A stretch of 64,000 nucleotides of DNA from Mycolicibacterium sp. YH-1 (lineage in GTDB: Bacteria > Actinomycetota > Actinomycetes > Mycobacteriales > Mycobacteriaceae): assembly GCF_022557175.1 (NCBI RefSeq), contig NZ_CP092915.1:3782001-3846000 (forward strand), in the 5' to 3' direction. Positions 55,046 to 63,584 of the stretch are shown here, piece by piece. The number at the start of each line of letters is the position of its first letter. The stretch's first letter is position 1. A model generated the notes under the pieces. That model did not search any database, was not told the origin of the DNA, and was given only the letters and a program-made list of their open reading frames with translations. Made by a program: the position numbers and the translations under genes.

Positions 55046-57082
55046 CTAACTCGGATTGACTGACCGTTCGAGGACCCGTAGTGCGGAATCGGCGACCGCT
55101 CGCGGCGTGAGCCCTAGGTGGGCAGCGACCTGCGACCCCGGTCCGCTCTCACCGAACCGATTCAGACCGACGACGACGTCGCGATCACGCGCCAGAGCAC
55201 GCCACCCGATCGTCACACCGGCCTCTATCCACACCGCCGGGACGTCCGGCAGGACTGTGCGGTCCACCGAGAGTGCTTCGCTGAGCCGCTCCCGCCACAT
55301 CACCGACACCACAGCTGCCCGTACACCCCGCTCGGCAAGAAGATCGGCCGCGGCCAGCGCTAGCGATACCTCCGAACCACTGGCGCCCAGGAGGACGTCA
55401 GGATGGTCCGTCGCCGTACCCACCGTACGAAGTCCATTGCGACGGAGGTCGTTCAGTCCATCGTTGCCCAGGTTGGGCAGGCTTTGCCTGGTCAGGATCA
55501 GCGCAGTCGGACCCGCGAGATTCCTGGCGGCGATGTCCCAGGCCAGTGCAGTCTCTCCGGCATCGGCTGGGCGCAGCACGGTTACTCCGGGGATCAGCCG
55601 TAACGACTCGATCTGTTCGATCGGCTGGTGTGTCGGCCCATCCTCCCCGACATGCACCGAGTCGTGGGTGAAGACGTATACGACGGGTTGACGCATCAAC
55701 GCCGACAATCGCAGTGCCGGACGTAGATAGTCAGCGAAAACCAGAAATGTGCTGCCGAACGGGCGTAGGCCGCCATGAACGGCGATGCCGTTCATGGCCG
55801 CTGCCATGGCATGCTCGCGAATCCCGAAATGTACTGTGCGACCGGAGTAGTCATCGGGACTCACAGCGCCGCCAGGAATGACGGTGTTGGTGGATGCCGC
55901 CAAGTCAGCTGAGCCGCCGACAAGGGCGGGGTACCTCGAGGCCAGGCAATTGAGTGCAGTGCCCGATGCCTGACGCGACGCGGTGGCCTTGTCCGGCAGT
56001 GCATCCAGGATGTGGGACAGGATGTCACCATCGGGTGGAGCGGGCACCGTGTCAAGCCGATGGTCGACCGCCGATTGTGGATTCGCTGCTGTCCACTCGG
56101 CGTACGCGTGGACCCAGTCGGCGCGTGCGGCTGCGCCCTCAGCGGCTAGTGCAGCCGCGACGGAAGCCAGCTCGTCGGGCACATGGAACTGGGTCGTGGG
56201 CCAGCCACAGCGGGCACGCATCGCCGTGATCGTCTCCACACCGAGCGGGCTGCCGTGTGCCCTGGATGTGCCCTCGACTCCAGGAGCGCCGTAACCGATG
56301 ATTGTCCGCAGCCGGATGAACGTCGGCGCCGAATCGTCGGTGCGCGCGATGGTCAGTGCCCGATCGATCGCGTCGACGTCGTTGCCGTCCTCGACTAAGA
56401 GGGTGGTCCACCCGTATGCGGCGAAACGCGCCATCGCGTCGTCTCCGCAGCTGACGTCGGCAGGACCGTCGATGGTCACATTGTTGTCATCGAAGATGAC
56501 CACGAGCCGGCCGAGCCCGAGCCGCCCGGCCAGGGATGCAGCCTCATGGCTGATGCCCTCCATCAGGTCGCCGTCACCGGCCAGGACCCACGTGCGGTGG
56601 TCGACAATCCGATGCTCTTGGTCATTGCAGCGGGCTGCCAGCATACGTTCAGCCAGGGCCATACCGACTGCGTTGGCGAGCCCCTGACCCAGTGGACCGG
56701 TCGTCGTCTCGACGCCAGGTGTCTGTCCGAACTCCGGGTGTCCGGGCGTGCGCGAGCCGAGCTGGCGAAACTGTGCGAGTTCAGCGGCCGTCAGTCCGTA
56801 GCCAAACACGTTGAGTAGCGCGTAGAGCAATGCCGAGCCGTGTCCGGCAGACAAGACAAAGCGGTCGCGGTCAGGCCACCCCGGGTGTGCCGGGTCATGA
56901 CGCAGGTGACGCGACCACAACGTCCATGCGGCAGGAGCAGCACCCAGCGGCAGGCCGGGATGGCCGCTGTTGGCCGCCTGCACCGCATCTACGGCCAGAA
57001 AGCGAAGCGTGGTGATCGCCAGTTCATCGATCTCCGCGCTCAGTATCTGGCGGGCGGATGACGTCGCGCTATCGGTCGTCAT
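55046..57082 (-). CDS. cbbT: Transketolase (Calvin-cycle copy)
   Basis: This 678-residue thiamine-diphosphate enzyme transfers two-carbon units between sugar phosphates. Motifs are ANSGHPGLPLG near the start, GPLGQGLANAVGMA, the TPP-binding VLAGDGDLMEGISHEA (GDG to N) and the C-terminal THDSVHVGEDGPTHQP with GESGPGSQV. It overlaps the rpe stop by four bases and precedes prk. A housekeeping tkt is expected elsewhere in the genome (Rv1449c position), so this is likely a dedicated Calvin-cycle copy. Confidence 0.93.
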   Translation of the reverse strand: MTTDSATSSARQILSAEIDELAITTLRFLAVDAVQAANSGHPGLPLGAAPAAWTLWSRHLRHDPAHPGWPDRDRFVLSAGHGSALLYALLNVFGYGLTAAELAQFRQLGSRTPGHPEFGQTPGVETTTGPLGQGLANAVGMALAERMLAARCNDQEHRIVDHRTWVLAGDGDLMEGISHEAASLAGRLGLGRLVVIFDDNNVTIDGPADVSCGDDAMARFAAYGWTTLLVEDGNDVDAIDRALTIARTDDSAPTFIRLRTIIGYGAPGVEGTSRAHGSPLGVETITAMRARCGWPTTQFHVPDELASVAAALAAEGAAARADWVHAYAEWTAANPQSAVDHRLDTVPAPPDGDILSHILDALPDKATASRQASGTALNCLASRYPALVGGSADLAASTNTVIPGGAVSPDDYSGRTVHFGIREHAMAAAMNGIAVHGGLRPFGSTFLVFADYLRPALRLSALMRQPVVYVFTHDSVHVGEDGPTHQPIEQIESLRLIPGVTVLRPADAGETALAWDIAARNLAGPTALILTRQSLPNLGNDGLNDLRRNGLRTVGTATDHPDVLLGASGSEVSLALAAADLLAERGVRAAVVSVMWRERLSEALSVDRTVLPDVPAVWIEAGVTIGWRALARDRDVVVGLNRFGESGPGSQVAAHLGLTPRAVADSALRVLERSVNPS

Positions 57083-57765
57083 CGTAGCTCCGCCCCCAGC
57101 ACCGCAGCGCTGCGCAGGGCTCCAACGCGGTCGGACATCGTGCCCGCCCCGTTGAAGATCGATGACCCCGCACAGAACACACTCGCGCCTGCCCGAGCAG
57201 CGGCGCCAATGGTTCCAACACCTATTCCACCGTCGACCTCCAGCTCGATGTCGCCTCCGCGACGGTCTATTTCGGTACGCGCCGCGGCGATCTTGGTCTC
57301 CATTGACGCGATGTACCGTTGTCCGCCGAATCCTGGATTCACCGTCATCACCAACAGCAGATCAACCAAGTCGAGCACATTCATCACGGCCTGCAACGGT
57401 GTGGCGGGATTCAACGCCACACCTGCGCGGGCACCCAAATCAGCTATCGCACACAGTGTCCTGTGCAAGTGCCGAGTTGCCTCAGCGTGCACGATGACGA
57501 TCTCGCAACCCGCTTGCACCCAGGCTCCCAACATCGGATCTGGATCCTCGACCATCAGGTGTGCTTCGAAGCCCATCGACACGTGTGGCCGACAAGCGGC
57601 GATCAGATCGGGGCCGAAGGTCAGATTCGGCACGAACTGACCGTCCATCACATCCCACTGGATGCGGTCGACACCCGCCTTCTCCAAATGCCGCAGCTCT
57701 TGACCTAGATCTGAATAGTCCGCGGGCAGAACCGATGCGACGACAGTAGGCGAGCGCCCGTCCAT
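57079..57765 (-). CDS. cbbE: Ribulose-phosphate 3-epimerase (Calvin-cycle copy)
   Basis: This 228-residue TIM-barrel epimerase has QWDVMDGQFVPNLTFG, MTVNPGFGGQRYI and EVDGGIGVGT. It is clearly the same family as the copy at 21302-21982 but differs at many positions, so it is not a recent duplicate. The ATG at 57765 has AAGGAGG four bases away, which decides against the earlier GTG. It is the first gene of the operon rpe-tkt-prk-cbbY-HAD, and its promoter must lie in the 140 bases shared with the divergent response regulator. Confidence 0.92.
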   Translation of the reverse strand: MDGRSPTVVASVLPADYSDLGQELRHLEKAGVDRIQWDVMDGQFVPNLTFGPDLIAACRPHVSMGFEAHLMVEDPDPMLGAWVQAGCEIVIVHAEATRHLHRTLCAIADLGARAGVALNPATPLQAVMNVLDLVDLLLVMTVNPGFGGQRYIASMETKIAAARTEIDRRGGDIELEVDGGIGVGTIGAAARAGASVFCAGSSIFNGAGTMSDRVGALRSAAVLGAELR

Positions 57766-57905
57766 CCAACCTCCTTGAGTCACGATGATGCTAGGAATGC
57801 AAGGAGGCGGTGAGTTTCCCCGTTTCGGGGGATTGTGCGGGTTAGATTGGGCCCGACTTTCAAAACTCGCGTGACGCGGCCCACTTGCGCTCCTATCGTA
57901 TTCCC
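57766..57905. promoter_or_regulatory. Divergent promoter region of the Calvin-cycle operon and two-component genes
   Basis: These 140 bases separate two divergent operons and should hold both promoters. A perfect dyad CCCCG-TTT-CGGGG lies at 57818-57830 and could be an operator. AT-rich patches (TTAGATTGG, TTTCAAAAC) occur in the middle. I could not assign a sigma factor or a regulator with confidence. Confidence 0.45.
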
Positions 57906-58577
57906 ATGATGACGGCGACGGTCGCGAGTCCGGTGCGGGTTGTTCTGGTCGATGATCACCAGATGGTGATCGAGGGCCTCAAAGCCATGCTGACCGCGTT
58001 TCAGAGCAAAGTACGTGTCGTCGGACAGGCCGTCGGTGTCGAGCAGGCCGTCCAGGTTGTGGAGAGCCTTGACCCCGATGTCGTGCTGTGCGATGTGAGG
58101 ATGCAGGGATCCAGCGGTCTTGACCTGTGTTTGACTCTGCGCCAACGCGATCCACGACGCAGGATCGTAATGTTGTCGGTGTACGACGACGAGCAGTATC
58201 TCTTCCAGGCGATGCGAGTGGGTGCGTCGGGGTATCTCCTCAAGAGCATCGGCAGCGAGGATCTGGTGCACCAGCTCGAGTTGGTTAGAAACGGTGAAAC
58301 GGCAATCGATCCCGGGCTGGCCGCGCGGGCTGTTGACACGGCGGCACGGCTTCAGCGAGATGAGTTCTGGCCCGGTGCGCGGCAGGGCCTGACGCAGCGG
58401 GAGAGTGAGATTCTGTCACTCATGGTGAGCGGCTTGTCCAACCGGGCGATCGCGAACAGGTTGGTGATCGGGGATGAGACGGTGAAGAGTCATTTGCGTT
58501 CGATGTATCGAAAGCTCGGGGTGGGCGATCGCACTAGCGCGGTGGCCGCCGCGTTGCGCGAAGGCATTTTCCGGTGA
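57906..58577 (+). CDS. NarL/LuxR-family response regulator
   Basis: This is a 223-residue regulator. The receiver domain has VLVDDHQMV, the phosphoacceptor Asp63 in VLCDVRMQG, LSVYDD and LLKSIG. The C-terminal LuxR-type helix-turn-helix has LTQRESEILSLMVSGLSNRA and VKSHLRSMYRKLGV. The ATG at 57906 is preferred, with a second ATG one codon later. Its stop overlaps the kinase start (GTGA). Divergence from the Calvin-cycle operon makes that operon the likeliest target, although autoregulation is equally possible. Confidence 0.92.
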   Translation: MMTATVASPVRVVLVDDHQMVIEGLKAMLTAFQSKVRVVGQAVGVEQAVQVVESLDPDVVLCDVRMQGSSGLDLCLTLRQRDPRRRIVMLSVYDDEQYLFQAMRVGASGYLLKSIGSEDLVHQLELVRNGETAIDPGLAARAVDTAARLQRDEFWPGARQGLTQRESEILSLMVSGLSNRAIANRLVIGDETVKSHLRSMYRKLGVGDRTSAVAAALREGIFR

Positions 58578-59833
58578 GCACCGCCTCTGCCCGGCAGGCG
58601 GCTGACCGCGCGGACGGCCAGCGTGCTGTCCGTGACTTCGTAGCGGCCGACCGGGAACTAGCGCTGCTACGCGAGTTGATCGAGGCGACGTCGCGCGGCC
58701 CGAGAGTCGAACCTCTCGCAGCCGCTGCGGCTCGCATGATCATCGACTCCATTGGCGCCGATGTCTGTTTCGTGCACGTGCTCGACGATGGCGACCGTTC
58801 GTTGACCCTCGCTGGAGCCACTCCCCCATTCGACAGCGAAGTCGGACGGGTCACGCTGCCGCTCGGGTCGGGAATCTCTGGCTGGGTGGCAAGCCACCGG
58901 CAGCCGGTGGTGATCACCGATCACAAGGAGTCCGACCCGCGATACCTGCCCGTCTCGGCCTTGTGCAGCGCAGATTTCACGTCGATGGTCTCGGTGCCAA
59001 TGGAAACCGATCCCGGCGGTTTGGTCGGAGAGTTGTCCGTGCACACAGTGCAGCGGAGACAGTTCACGCCTCGGGACGTCGAGCTACTGCAGGTGATCGG
59101 CCGACTCATTGCCGGCGCGCTGCATCCGGCTCGATTGCTTCGACAGCTGGTGGCACGCCAGCGCGCTCACGAGGGCTACGTTGAGCAGGTCATCGAAGCC
59201 CAGGAGAATGAGCGCCGCCGCTTAGCCGGTGACATCCATGACGGGATTTCGCAGCGGCTGATCACCCTTGCCTACCGACTCGATGCCGCTGCTCAAGCCG
59301 TGCACGGTGACGTGGGCGAGGCGTCCGAACAGCTCGGCGCTGCACGCGAACTCGTGGGACTCACGTTGGAGGAGGCCCGCGCGGCAATCAGCGGCCTGCG
59401 GCCGCCGGTGCTCGACGATCTTGGGCTGGCCGGCGGGCTGGCCAGCCTGGCACGTTCGATTCCGCAGATCGACGTCGAGGTGCAGCTGGCGGACAGTCGA
59501 TTGCCCGAGCATGTCGAGTTGGCGCTGTACCGAATCGCGCAGGAGTGCCTACAGAATGTCGTCAAGCATGCCCAGGCCAGTGTGGCGCGGCTCAGCTTCA
59601 CTCTGAACGACGACGTCGCGATTCTCGAGATCGTGGACGACGGAGTGGGATTCAACAGCGCCGAGCATCCGCTGGGCAACTCCGAGACTCGAGGTTACGG
59701 ACTGCTGTCGATGACCGAACGCGCCGAACTGGTGGGTGGTCGGCTCACGATCCGATCTCGCCCGGGCTTGGGTACCGCGATTACCGCAAGGGTCCCGCTG
59801 CAACCGCGTCACCTGCGTGCTCCTGGTGCCTGA
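58574..59833 (+). CDS. GAF-domain sensor histidine kinase
   Basis: This 419-residue kinase appears soluble, having no clear membrane helix. A GAF domain spans residues 40-185 (FVHVLDDGDRSLTLAG, GISGWVASHRQPVVITD). A HisKA_3 domain follows, with the phosphorylated histidine in RRRLAGDIHDGISQRL (His222), then an HATPase with QECLQNVVKHA, VDDGVGF and GYGLLSMTERAELVGG. The pair is of the NarXL/DevSR class. No heme-binding signature was evident in the GAF part. The sensed signal may be redox, a gas or a metabolite; this is inference. Confidence 0.9.
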   Translation: MSTASARQAADRADGQRAVRDFVAADRELALLRELIEATSRGPRVEPLAAAAARMIIDSIGADVCFVHVLDDGDRSLTLAGATPPFDSEVGRVTLPLGSGISGWVASHRQPVVITDHKESDPRYLPVSALCSADFTSMVSVPMETDPGGLVGELSVHTVQRRQFTPRDVELLQVIGRLIAGALHPARLLRQLVARQRAHEGYVEQVIEAQENERRRLAGDIHDGISQRLITLAYRLDAAAQAVHGDVGEASEQLGAARELVGLTLEEARAAISGLRPPVLDDLGLAGGLASLARSIPQIDVEVQLADSRLPEHVELALYRIAQECLQNVVKHAQASVARLSFTLNDDVAILEIVDDGVGFNSAEHPLGNSETRGYGLLSMTERAELVGGRLTIRSRPGLGTAITARVPLQPRHLRAPGA

Positions 59834-60203
59834 GTTGGGCCCCTGAGAGCACCCGGCGCAGCAGACATGCTTCATCGGCGCTGAGACGTTCCACGAAGGA
59901 CGCCAGTACCGAACAGCGGTCATCGGACCTCGGAGCTTGGTCCAGCGCTTCCATCATCAGCGATGCCACCATCTCCTCGAGGGCTGGCACGGGAGCATAT
60001 CGGTGGGGCCAGGACTCTCGGTACCGCAGGGCAATGCCCTTCTCGCTGAGCCGCCGCAGCACTGTCAGAACAGTGTTGTACGCCAGGTCGCGGCGCATCG
60101 ACAGCATGGTGTGCACCTGTCGGACCGTCTGCGGTTCCGATGCCTTCCACAGCTCGTCCATCACCCGGCGTTCGAGCTCCCCCAGGAGGCCAGTACTGGG
60201 CAT
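59781..60203 (-). CDS. BlaI/MecI-family transcriptional repressor
   Basis: This 140-residue winged-helix protein has LGELERRVMDELWKASEP, VRQVHTMLSMRRDLAYNTVL and the recognition-helix segment TVLRRLSEKGIALRYRE, the BlaI pattern; mycobacterial BlaI (Rv1846c) has the same size. No BlaR-type protease sensor is adjacent. It is divergent from cbbX and its last 53 bases overlap the 3' end of the kinase gene. Control of cbbX-cbbR is a natural guess. The ATG at 60203 is preceded by GGGGAGGG, though about ten bases away. Confidence 0.82.
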   Translation of the reverse strand: MPSTGLLGELERRVMDELWKASEPQTVRQVHTMLSMRRDLAYNTVLTVLRRLSEKGIALRYRESWPHRYAPVPALEEMVASLMMEALDQAPRSDDRCSVLASFVERLSADEACLLRRVLSGAQLRHQEHAGDAVAAGPLR

Positions 60204-60311
60204 TTGCGTGGCCCTCCCCGCGCCTATGGTCAATGCATGCGACCAGGCAGACGATAGGGCCAGCGCCGCGTACCACGCCTCACCCAGGTGGTGGGGTTCA
60301 GCGGGTGTTTC

Positions 60312-60349
60312 GATCAACCTTTCACTTTATGATCGGTGGTCAATTATCA
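60312..60349. promoter_or_regulatory. AT-rich dyads between the BlaI-like gene and cbbX
   Basis: GATCA (60312) and TGATC (60330) form an inverted repeat with a 13-base spacer; TGAT (60330) and ATCA (60346) form a second one. This AT-rich patch is conspicuous in GC-rich DNA and lies about 40-75 bases before cbbX. T-N11-A type spacing is compatible with a LysR regulator such as the CbbR encoded downstream, and dyads also suit BlaI dimers. No specific motif is certain. Confidence 0.4.
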
Positions 60350-60386
60350 ATGGACACATTCAGCGTCACGTGGCAGCATCCAGGGC

Positions 60387-61367
60387 ATGCGACACTCGTT
60401 CGGGTTGAGCGGTGGCCAGTTGACGGGCCCGCAGCTGGCGGCCGAATCGCCTGTGCCGGTTGACCTGCTGTCCCCCGATGCCGTCATCGACCTGGCAGCG
60501 GAGCGCCGTGATACCGGCGTCGACGAGGTACTGGACAGACTCGACGCCGAACTCGTCGGGCTGACTCCGGTGAAGACACGTATCGCCGAGATTGCCTCGC
60601 TGCTTCTTGTCGACCGGATGCGCAGCCGCTACGGCATCACCGCCCCGCAGCCGAGCCTGCACATGTGCTTCACCGGAAACCCCGGCACCGGCAAGACCAC
60701 CGTTGCCCTACGCATGGCCGACATGCTGCACAAACTGGGCTATCTGCGCCGGGGGCAGTTGGTGAGTGTCACGCGGGATGACCTCGTCGGCGAGTACATC
60801 GGCCACACCGCGCCGAAAACCAAGGAGATCATCAAACGCGCGATGGGCGGAGTGTTGTTCATCGACGAGGCCTACTACCTGTACAAGGTGGAGAACGACC
60901 GCGACTACGGGTCCGAAGCGATCGAGATCCTCCTTCAAGTCATGGAGAACAATCGCGACGACCTTGTCGTCATCCTGGCCGGGTATGCCGACAAGATGGA
61001 CCAGTTCTTCTCAGCCAACCCCGGAATGCAGAGCAGGGTGGCCCACCACGTCACCTTCCCCGACTACACCGTCGCCGAACTCGAGCTGATCGCCGAACAG
61101 ATGACCGAACAACTCGGTTACAAACTATCCGCTGGGGGTCAGGAAGCACTACGGGAGTATCTGATCCGGCGGATCAACCAGCCATGGTTCGCCAATGCTC
61201 GCAGCGTCCGCAACGCCATGGAACGGGCACGGTTGCGCCACGCGAGACGGCTCCTGAGCAGCGTCGACCAGCAGGTGGACCTGGCGGCCCTCACCACGAT
61301 CGAGGGCCCAGACCTGCTTGCGAGCAGGGTTTTCGACGAGGCACACGCCACGGCGGACGCCTCATGA
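60387..61367 (+). CDS. cbbX: Red-type RuBisCO activase CbbX
   Basis: CbbX is an AAA+ hexamer that pulls the C-terminus of the large subunit of red-type form I RuBisCO to release inhibitory sugars. The 326-residue sequence has Walker A CFTGNPGTGKTTVALRMADM, the pore-loop Tyr in LVGEYIGHTAPKTKE, Walker B GGVLFIDEAYYLY and the block EAIEILLQVMENNRDDLVVI followed by LAGYADKMD, all characteristic of CbbX. The ATG at 60387 is the first with family-like length. Its stop overlaps the LysR start. Presence of this gene implies a red-type RuBisCO elsewhere in the genome, since none is in the window. Confidence 0.93.
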   Translation: MRHSFGLSGGQLTGPQLAAESPVPVDLLSPDAVIDLAAERRDTGVDEVLDRLDAELVGLTPVKTRIAEIASLLLVDRMRSRYGITAPQPSLHMCFTGNPGTGKTTVALRMADMLHKLGYLRRGQLVSVTRDDLVGEYIGHTAPKTKEIIKRAMGGVLFIDEAYYLYKVENDRDYGSEAIEILLQVMENNRDDLVVILAGYADKMDQFFSANPGMQSRVAHHVTFPDYTVAELELIAEQMTEQLGYKLSAGGQEALREYLIRRINQPWFANARSVRNAMERARLRHARRLLSSVDQQVDLAALTTIEGPDLLASRVFDEAHATADAS

Positions 61368-62245
61368 CCACCAACGCCCGGCTGCGCGCGCTCGTGGAAC
61401 TGTCCAACAGCGGATCGGTGCGAGGAGCGGCGGAACGACTCGTGGTGACTGAGTCGGCGATCTCCTCGGCGATCAGCAGCCTCAGCACCGAAGTGGGTGT
61501 GCCACTGGTGGACCGACACGGCCGAGGAGTGCGGCTGACCCCGGCCGGCAAGCGCTATGTCGATTACGCGCGAACCATTCTCGGACTCCACGACGAGGCG
61601 ATCCGAGCAGCGCACGGGGAGGCCGATCCGGAGCACGGTTCGATCCGGCTCGCAGCCGTCACCACCGCCGGCGAGCTACTGATCCCGGCATTGCTCGCTT
61701 CCTTCACCTCCCAGTATCCCGGTGTTGACTGCAAACTGCAGGTCGCGTCCCGCACCGCCATCTGGCCGATGCTCGCCCAGCACGAGGCCGACGTGATCGT
61801 CGCCGGTCGGCCACCCTCAGATCTTCGTCAGATCCGGTTGCGCGCCGTGAGCCCCAACACCCTGGTGCTGGTCGGGCCTGCCGCATTCAAGCAGGGGTTC
61901 GACCCAGCCGAGTCAACCTGGCTTCTCAGGGAATCAGGCTCGGGAACCCGGGCGACTACCACGGCGCTTCTCGAGGAACTCGATATCTCACCGCGGCAGA
62001 TGGTGCTGGGATCCCACGGCGCGGTTGTTGCCGCCGCGGTGGCGGGCCTCGGCGTCACGCTCGTCTCACGTCAAGCGGTCCTCCGCGAGTTGCGAGCGGG
62101 CACGCTGGCCGAACTGCCGCTGCCAGTGGCGCCACTGGACCGACCGTGGCACGTCGTCACACAGTCATCGTCCACCGGGTCAACCGAATTACTCATCGCG
62201 CATCTGCTGGCACGTCGCGAATTGGGCTGGAGACCGGCGGGTTAA
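61364..62245 (+). CDS. cbbR: LysR-type regulator, CbbR-like
   Basis: This 293-residue regulator has an N-terminal helix-turn-helix (LRALVELSNSGSVRGAAERL, then TESAISSAISSL) and a periplasmic-binding-like effector domain (SIRLAAVTTAGELLIPALLA, VAGRPPSDLRQI). CbbR proteins activate Calvin-cycle genes and sense intermediates such as RuBP or NADPH. The assignment as CbbR rests on coupling to cbbX by a four-base ATGA overlap. CbbR genes are usually divergent from cbb operons, so a position downstream of cbbX in the same transcript is unusual. General LysR regulators of other pathways cannot be ruled out. Confidence 0.8.
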   Translation: MTTNARLRALVELSNSGSVRGAAERLVVTESAISSAISSLSTEVGVPLVDRHGRGVRLTPAGKRYVDYARTILGLHDEAIRAAHGEADPEHGSIRLAAVTTAGELLIPALLASFTSQYPGVDCKLQVASRTAIWPMLAQHEADVIVAGRPPSDLRQIRLRAVSPNTLVLVGPAAFKQGFDPAESTWLLRESGSGTRATTTALLEELDISPRQMVLGSHGAVVAAAVAGLGVTLVSRQAVLRELRAGTLAELPLPVAPLDRPWHVVTQSSSTGSTELLIAHLLARRELGWRPAG

Positions 62246-62329
62246 CCCCCTAGCGGCCACCAAGGAGGGGGATGGACGGCGTCGGCCACCGGGCTAGCTC
62301 TTATGAGTACCCGAACCAAGGAGGTTGCC

Positions 62330-62629
62330 ATGGCGAACTACAAGGACCCGACAGATCACTTCCGCACCACGCTGCCCCACACCGGCGAGCACTTCATCGA
62401 CGTCTACAGCTGGCCTGGATACCTGTCCATCATCCTCGGAACGATGTCGCTGGTCGCATGTGTGGCTGCGGCTGCATACCGGCATCACGGGTGGATTCCC
62501 ACCGCGGGAATCGTCGGCGTACTGGCGATCTCCGGAGGTGTGGCATGGCTCGTCCTGGAACACCGGCGGGTACTGCGCATTGAGAGTCGCTGGAAATCCG
62601 AACACCCAGACAAGGGTTTGGCCGCGTAG
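62330..62629 (+). CDS. Small membrane protein, UsfY-like
   Basis: This 99-residue protein has a soluble N-terminus (DPTDHFRTTLPHTGEHFIDV), two hydrophobic helices (about 33-53 and 60-78) and a basic tail WLVLEHRRVLRIESRW. The DHxRTTxPHxGE and LEHRRVLRIE patterns recall UsfY, the small protein encoded in the usfXY-sigF locus of mycobacteria, whose function is unknown. This is recall, not an alignment. The ATG at 62330 has AAGGAGG six bases before it and is preferred to an upstream ATG at 62303. It follows cbbR by 84 bases in the same direction. Confidence 0.6.
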   Translation: MANYKDPTDHFRTTLPHTGEHFIDVYSWPGYLSIILGTMSLVACVAAAAYRHHGWIPTAGIVGVLAISGGVAWLVLEHRRVLRIESRWKSEHPDKGLAA

Positions 62630-62694
62630 CGGAACCGCTCACTAAGTCGTGGTGCCGAACCTGCAGACCGTAACTTCAGCAGTATCATTCAGCA

Positions 62695-63507
62695 ATGCGG
62701 CCGAATCGCCATGCGCCATCGCAGAGTGGTGAAGTTCTGACTGCCGAGCTTCTACGGGTCGACGCAAACGTCGGCTTCGCGCGCGCGGTCGTCGGGGGCA
62801 TGGTCGACGGACAGCTCTGGACCTCGGAGTCCGCCGCAGGCGGTGCTCGTCATGCTGTGCATCCTTACGGCATGTCCCTGATTTGGGGCGACGGAGTCGA
62901 TCGTGCTTTCGACGAACTCATTGCCCATCTGCGAAATGGCCAGTACCGGACTCGCGATGAGTGGCTTCAGGTCGACCCGCGGTGGGCTGCGCTTCCCTGG
63001 GAACGGGAGTTCACTACCCCCGACGGGCCGTCCGCACGCGTCAGCGTCCACCGGCGAATCAACTTCGAGTTCGATCCCGATCTCTTTCAAGCGAATCGAG
63101 CCCACACCCCCGTACCGGATGGTTGGTCAACCGTACCCGCCGACGCGTCCGACTTCACACGCCCCGGATCCGTCGTGCCTGCTGAGTTCTGGCGCAACGC
63201 CGATGACTTCCTCGAACACGGCGGAGGATGGCGAGCTGAGAGTGATGGGTTTCGCGGATGCCTAGCATTCACATCGTTCCGGTTCGATGGTGAGTTGGAA
63301 CTCGGCATTGAGACTCATCCCGAAGCGCAAGGCAAAGGACTCGCCACCGCCGTCGCCTCTCGCATGATTGAAGGCCTCCTGTCGCAAGGGATCACGCCTG
63401 TCTGGTCCTGCAGAGAGAGCAATCATGCCTCCGTTGCGCTCGCAGCCAAGCTCGGATTTCGCCCGGTCAGACGCCTGCCGTACTACGGTCTCGCTCTAGC
63501 CGCGTAG
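62695..63507 (+). CDS. GNAT-family acetyltransferase, long form
   Basis: This 270-residue protein has a GNAT domain in its C-terminal half: ELELGIETHPEAQGKGLATA (acyl-CoA loop) and CRESNHASVALAAKLGF. The N-terminal 130 residues (WTSESAAGGARHAVHPYGMS and others) match the layout of longer acetyltransferases of the PF12746 kind. The substrate is not evident. It may be a later arrival to this locus; nothing ties it to carbon fixation. Confidence 0.75.
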   Translation: MRPNRHAPSQSGEVLTAELLRVDANVGFARAVVGGMVDGQLWTSESAAGGARHAVHPYGMSLIWGDGVDRAFDELIAHLRNGQYRTRDEWLQVDPRWAALPWEREFTTPDGPSARVSVHRRINFEFDPDLFQANRAHTPVPDGWSTVPADASDFTRPGSVVPAEFWRNADDFLEHGGGWRAESDGFRGCLAFTSFRFDGELELGIETHPEAQGKGLATAVASRMIEGLLSQGITPVWSCRESNHASVALAAKLGFRPVRRLPYYGLALAA

Positions 63508-63584
63508 GCCGTGTTCTCTGTCGGTGCTGCCCGACACACCGGGCCGGCGGACCTGATCCACCGAAACAGGTTCAGCAGCACGCA
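63508..63584. terminator. Possible hairpins between converging genes
   Basis: ACCTG/CAGGT forms a short stem near 63553-63573, and an outer GTGCTG/CAGCAC pair encloses it. Genes converge here, so a weak bidirectional terminator is plausible. The stems are short. Confidence 0.3.

Noticed and set aside
57807..57846. Short leader peptide (about 11 codons) before the response regulator
   Set aside because: AAGGAGG lies too close to the GTG for good initiation, and the peptide has no feature suggesting attenuation.
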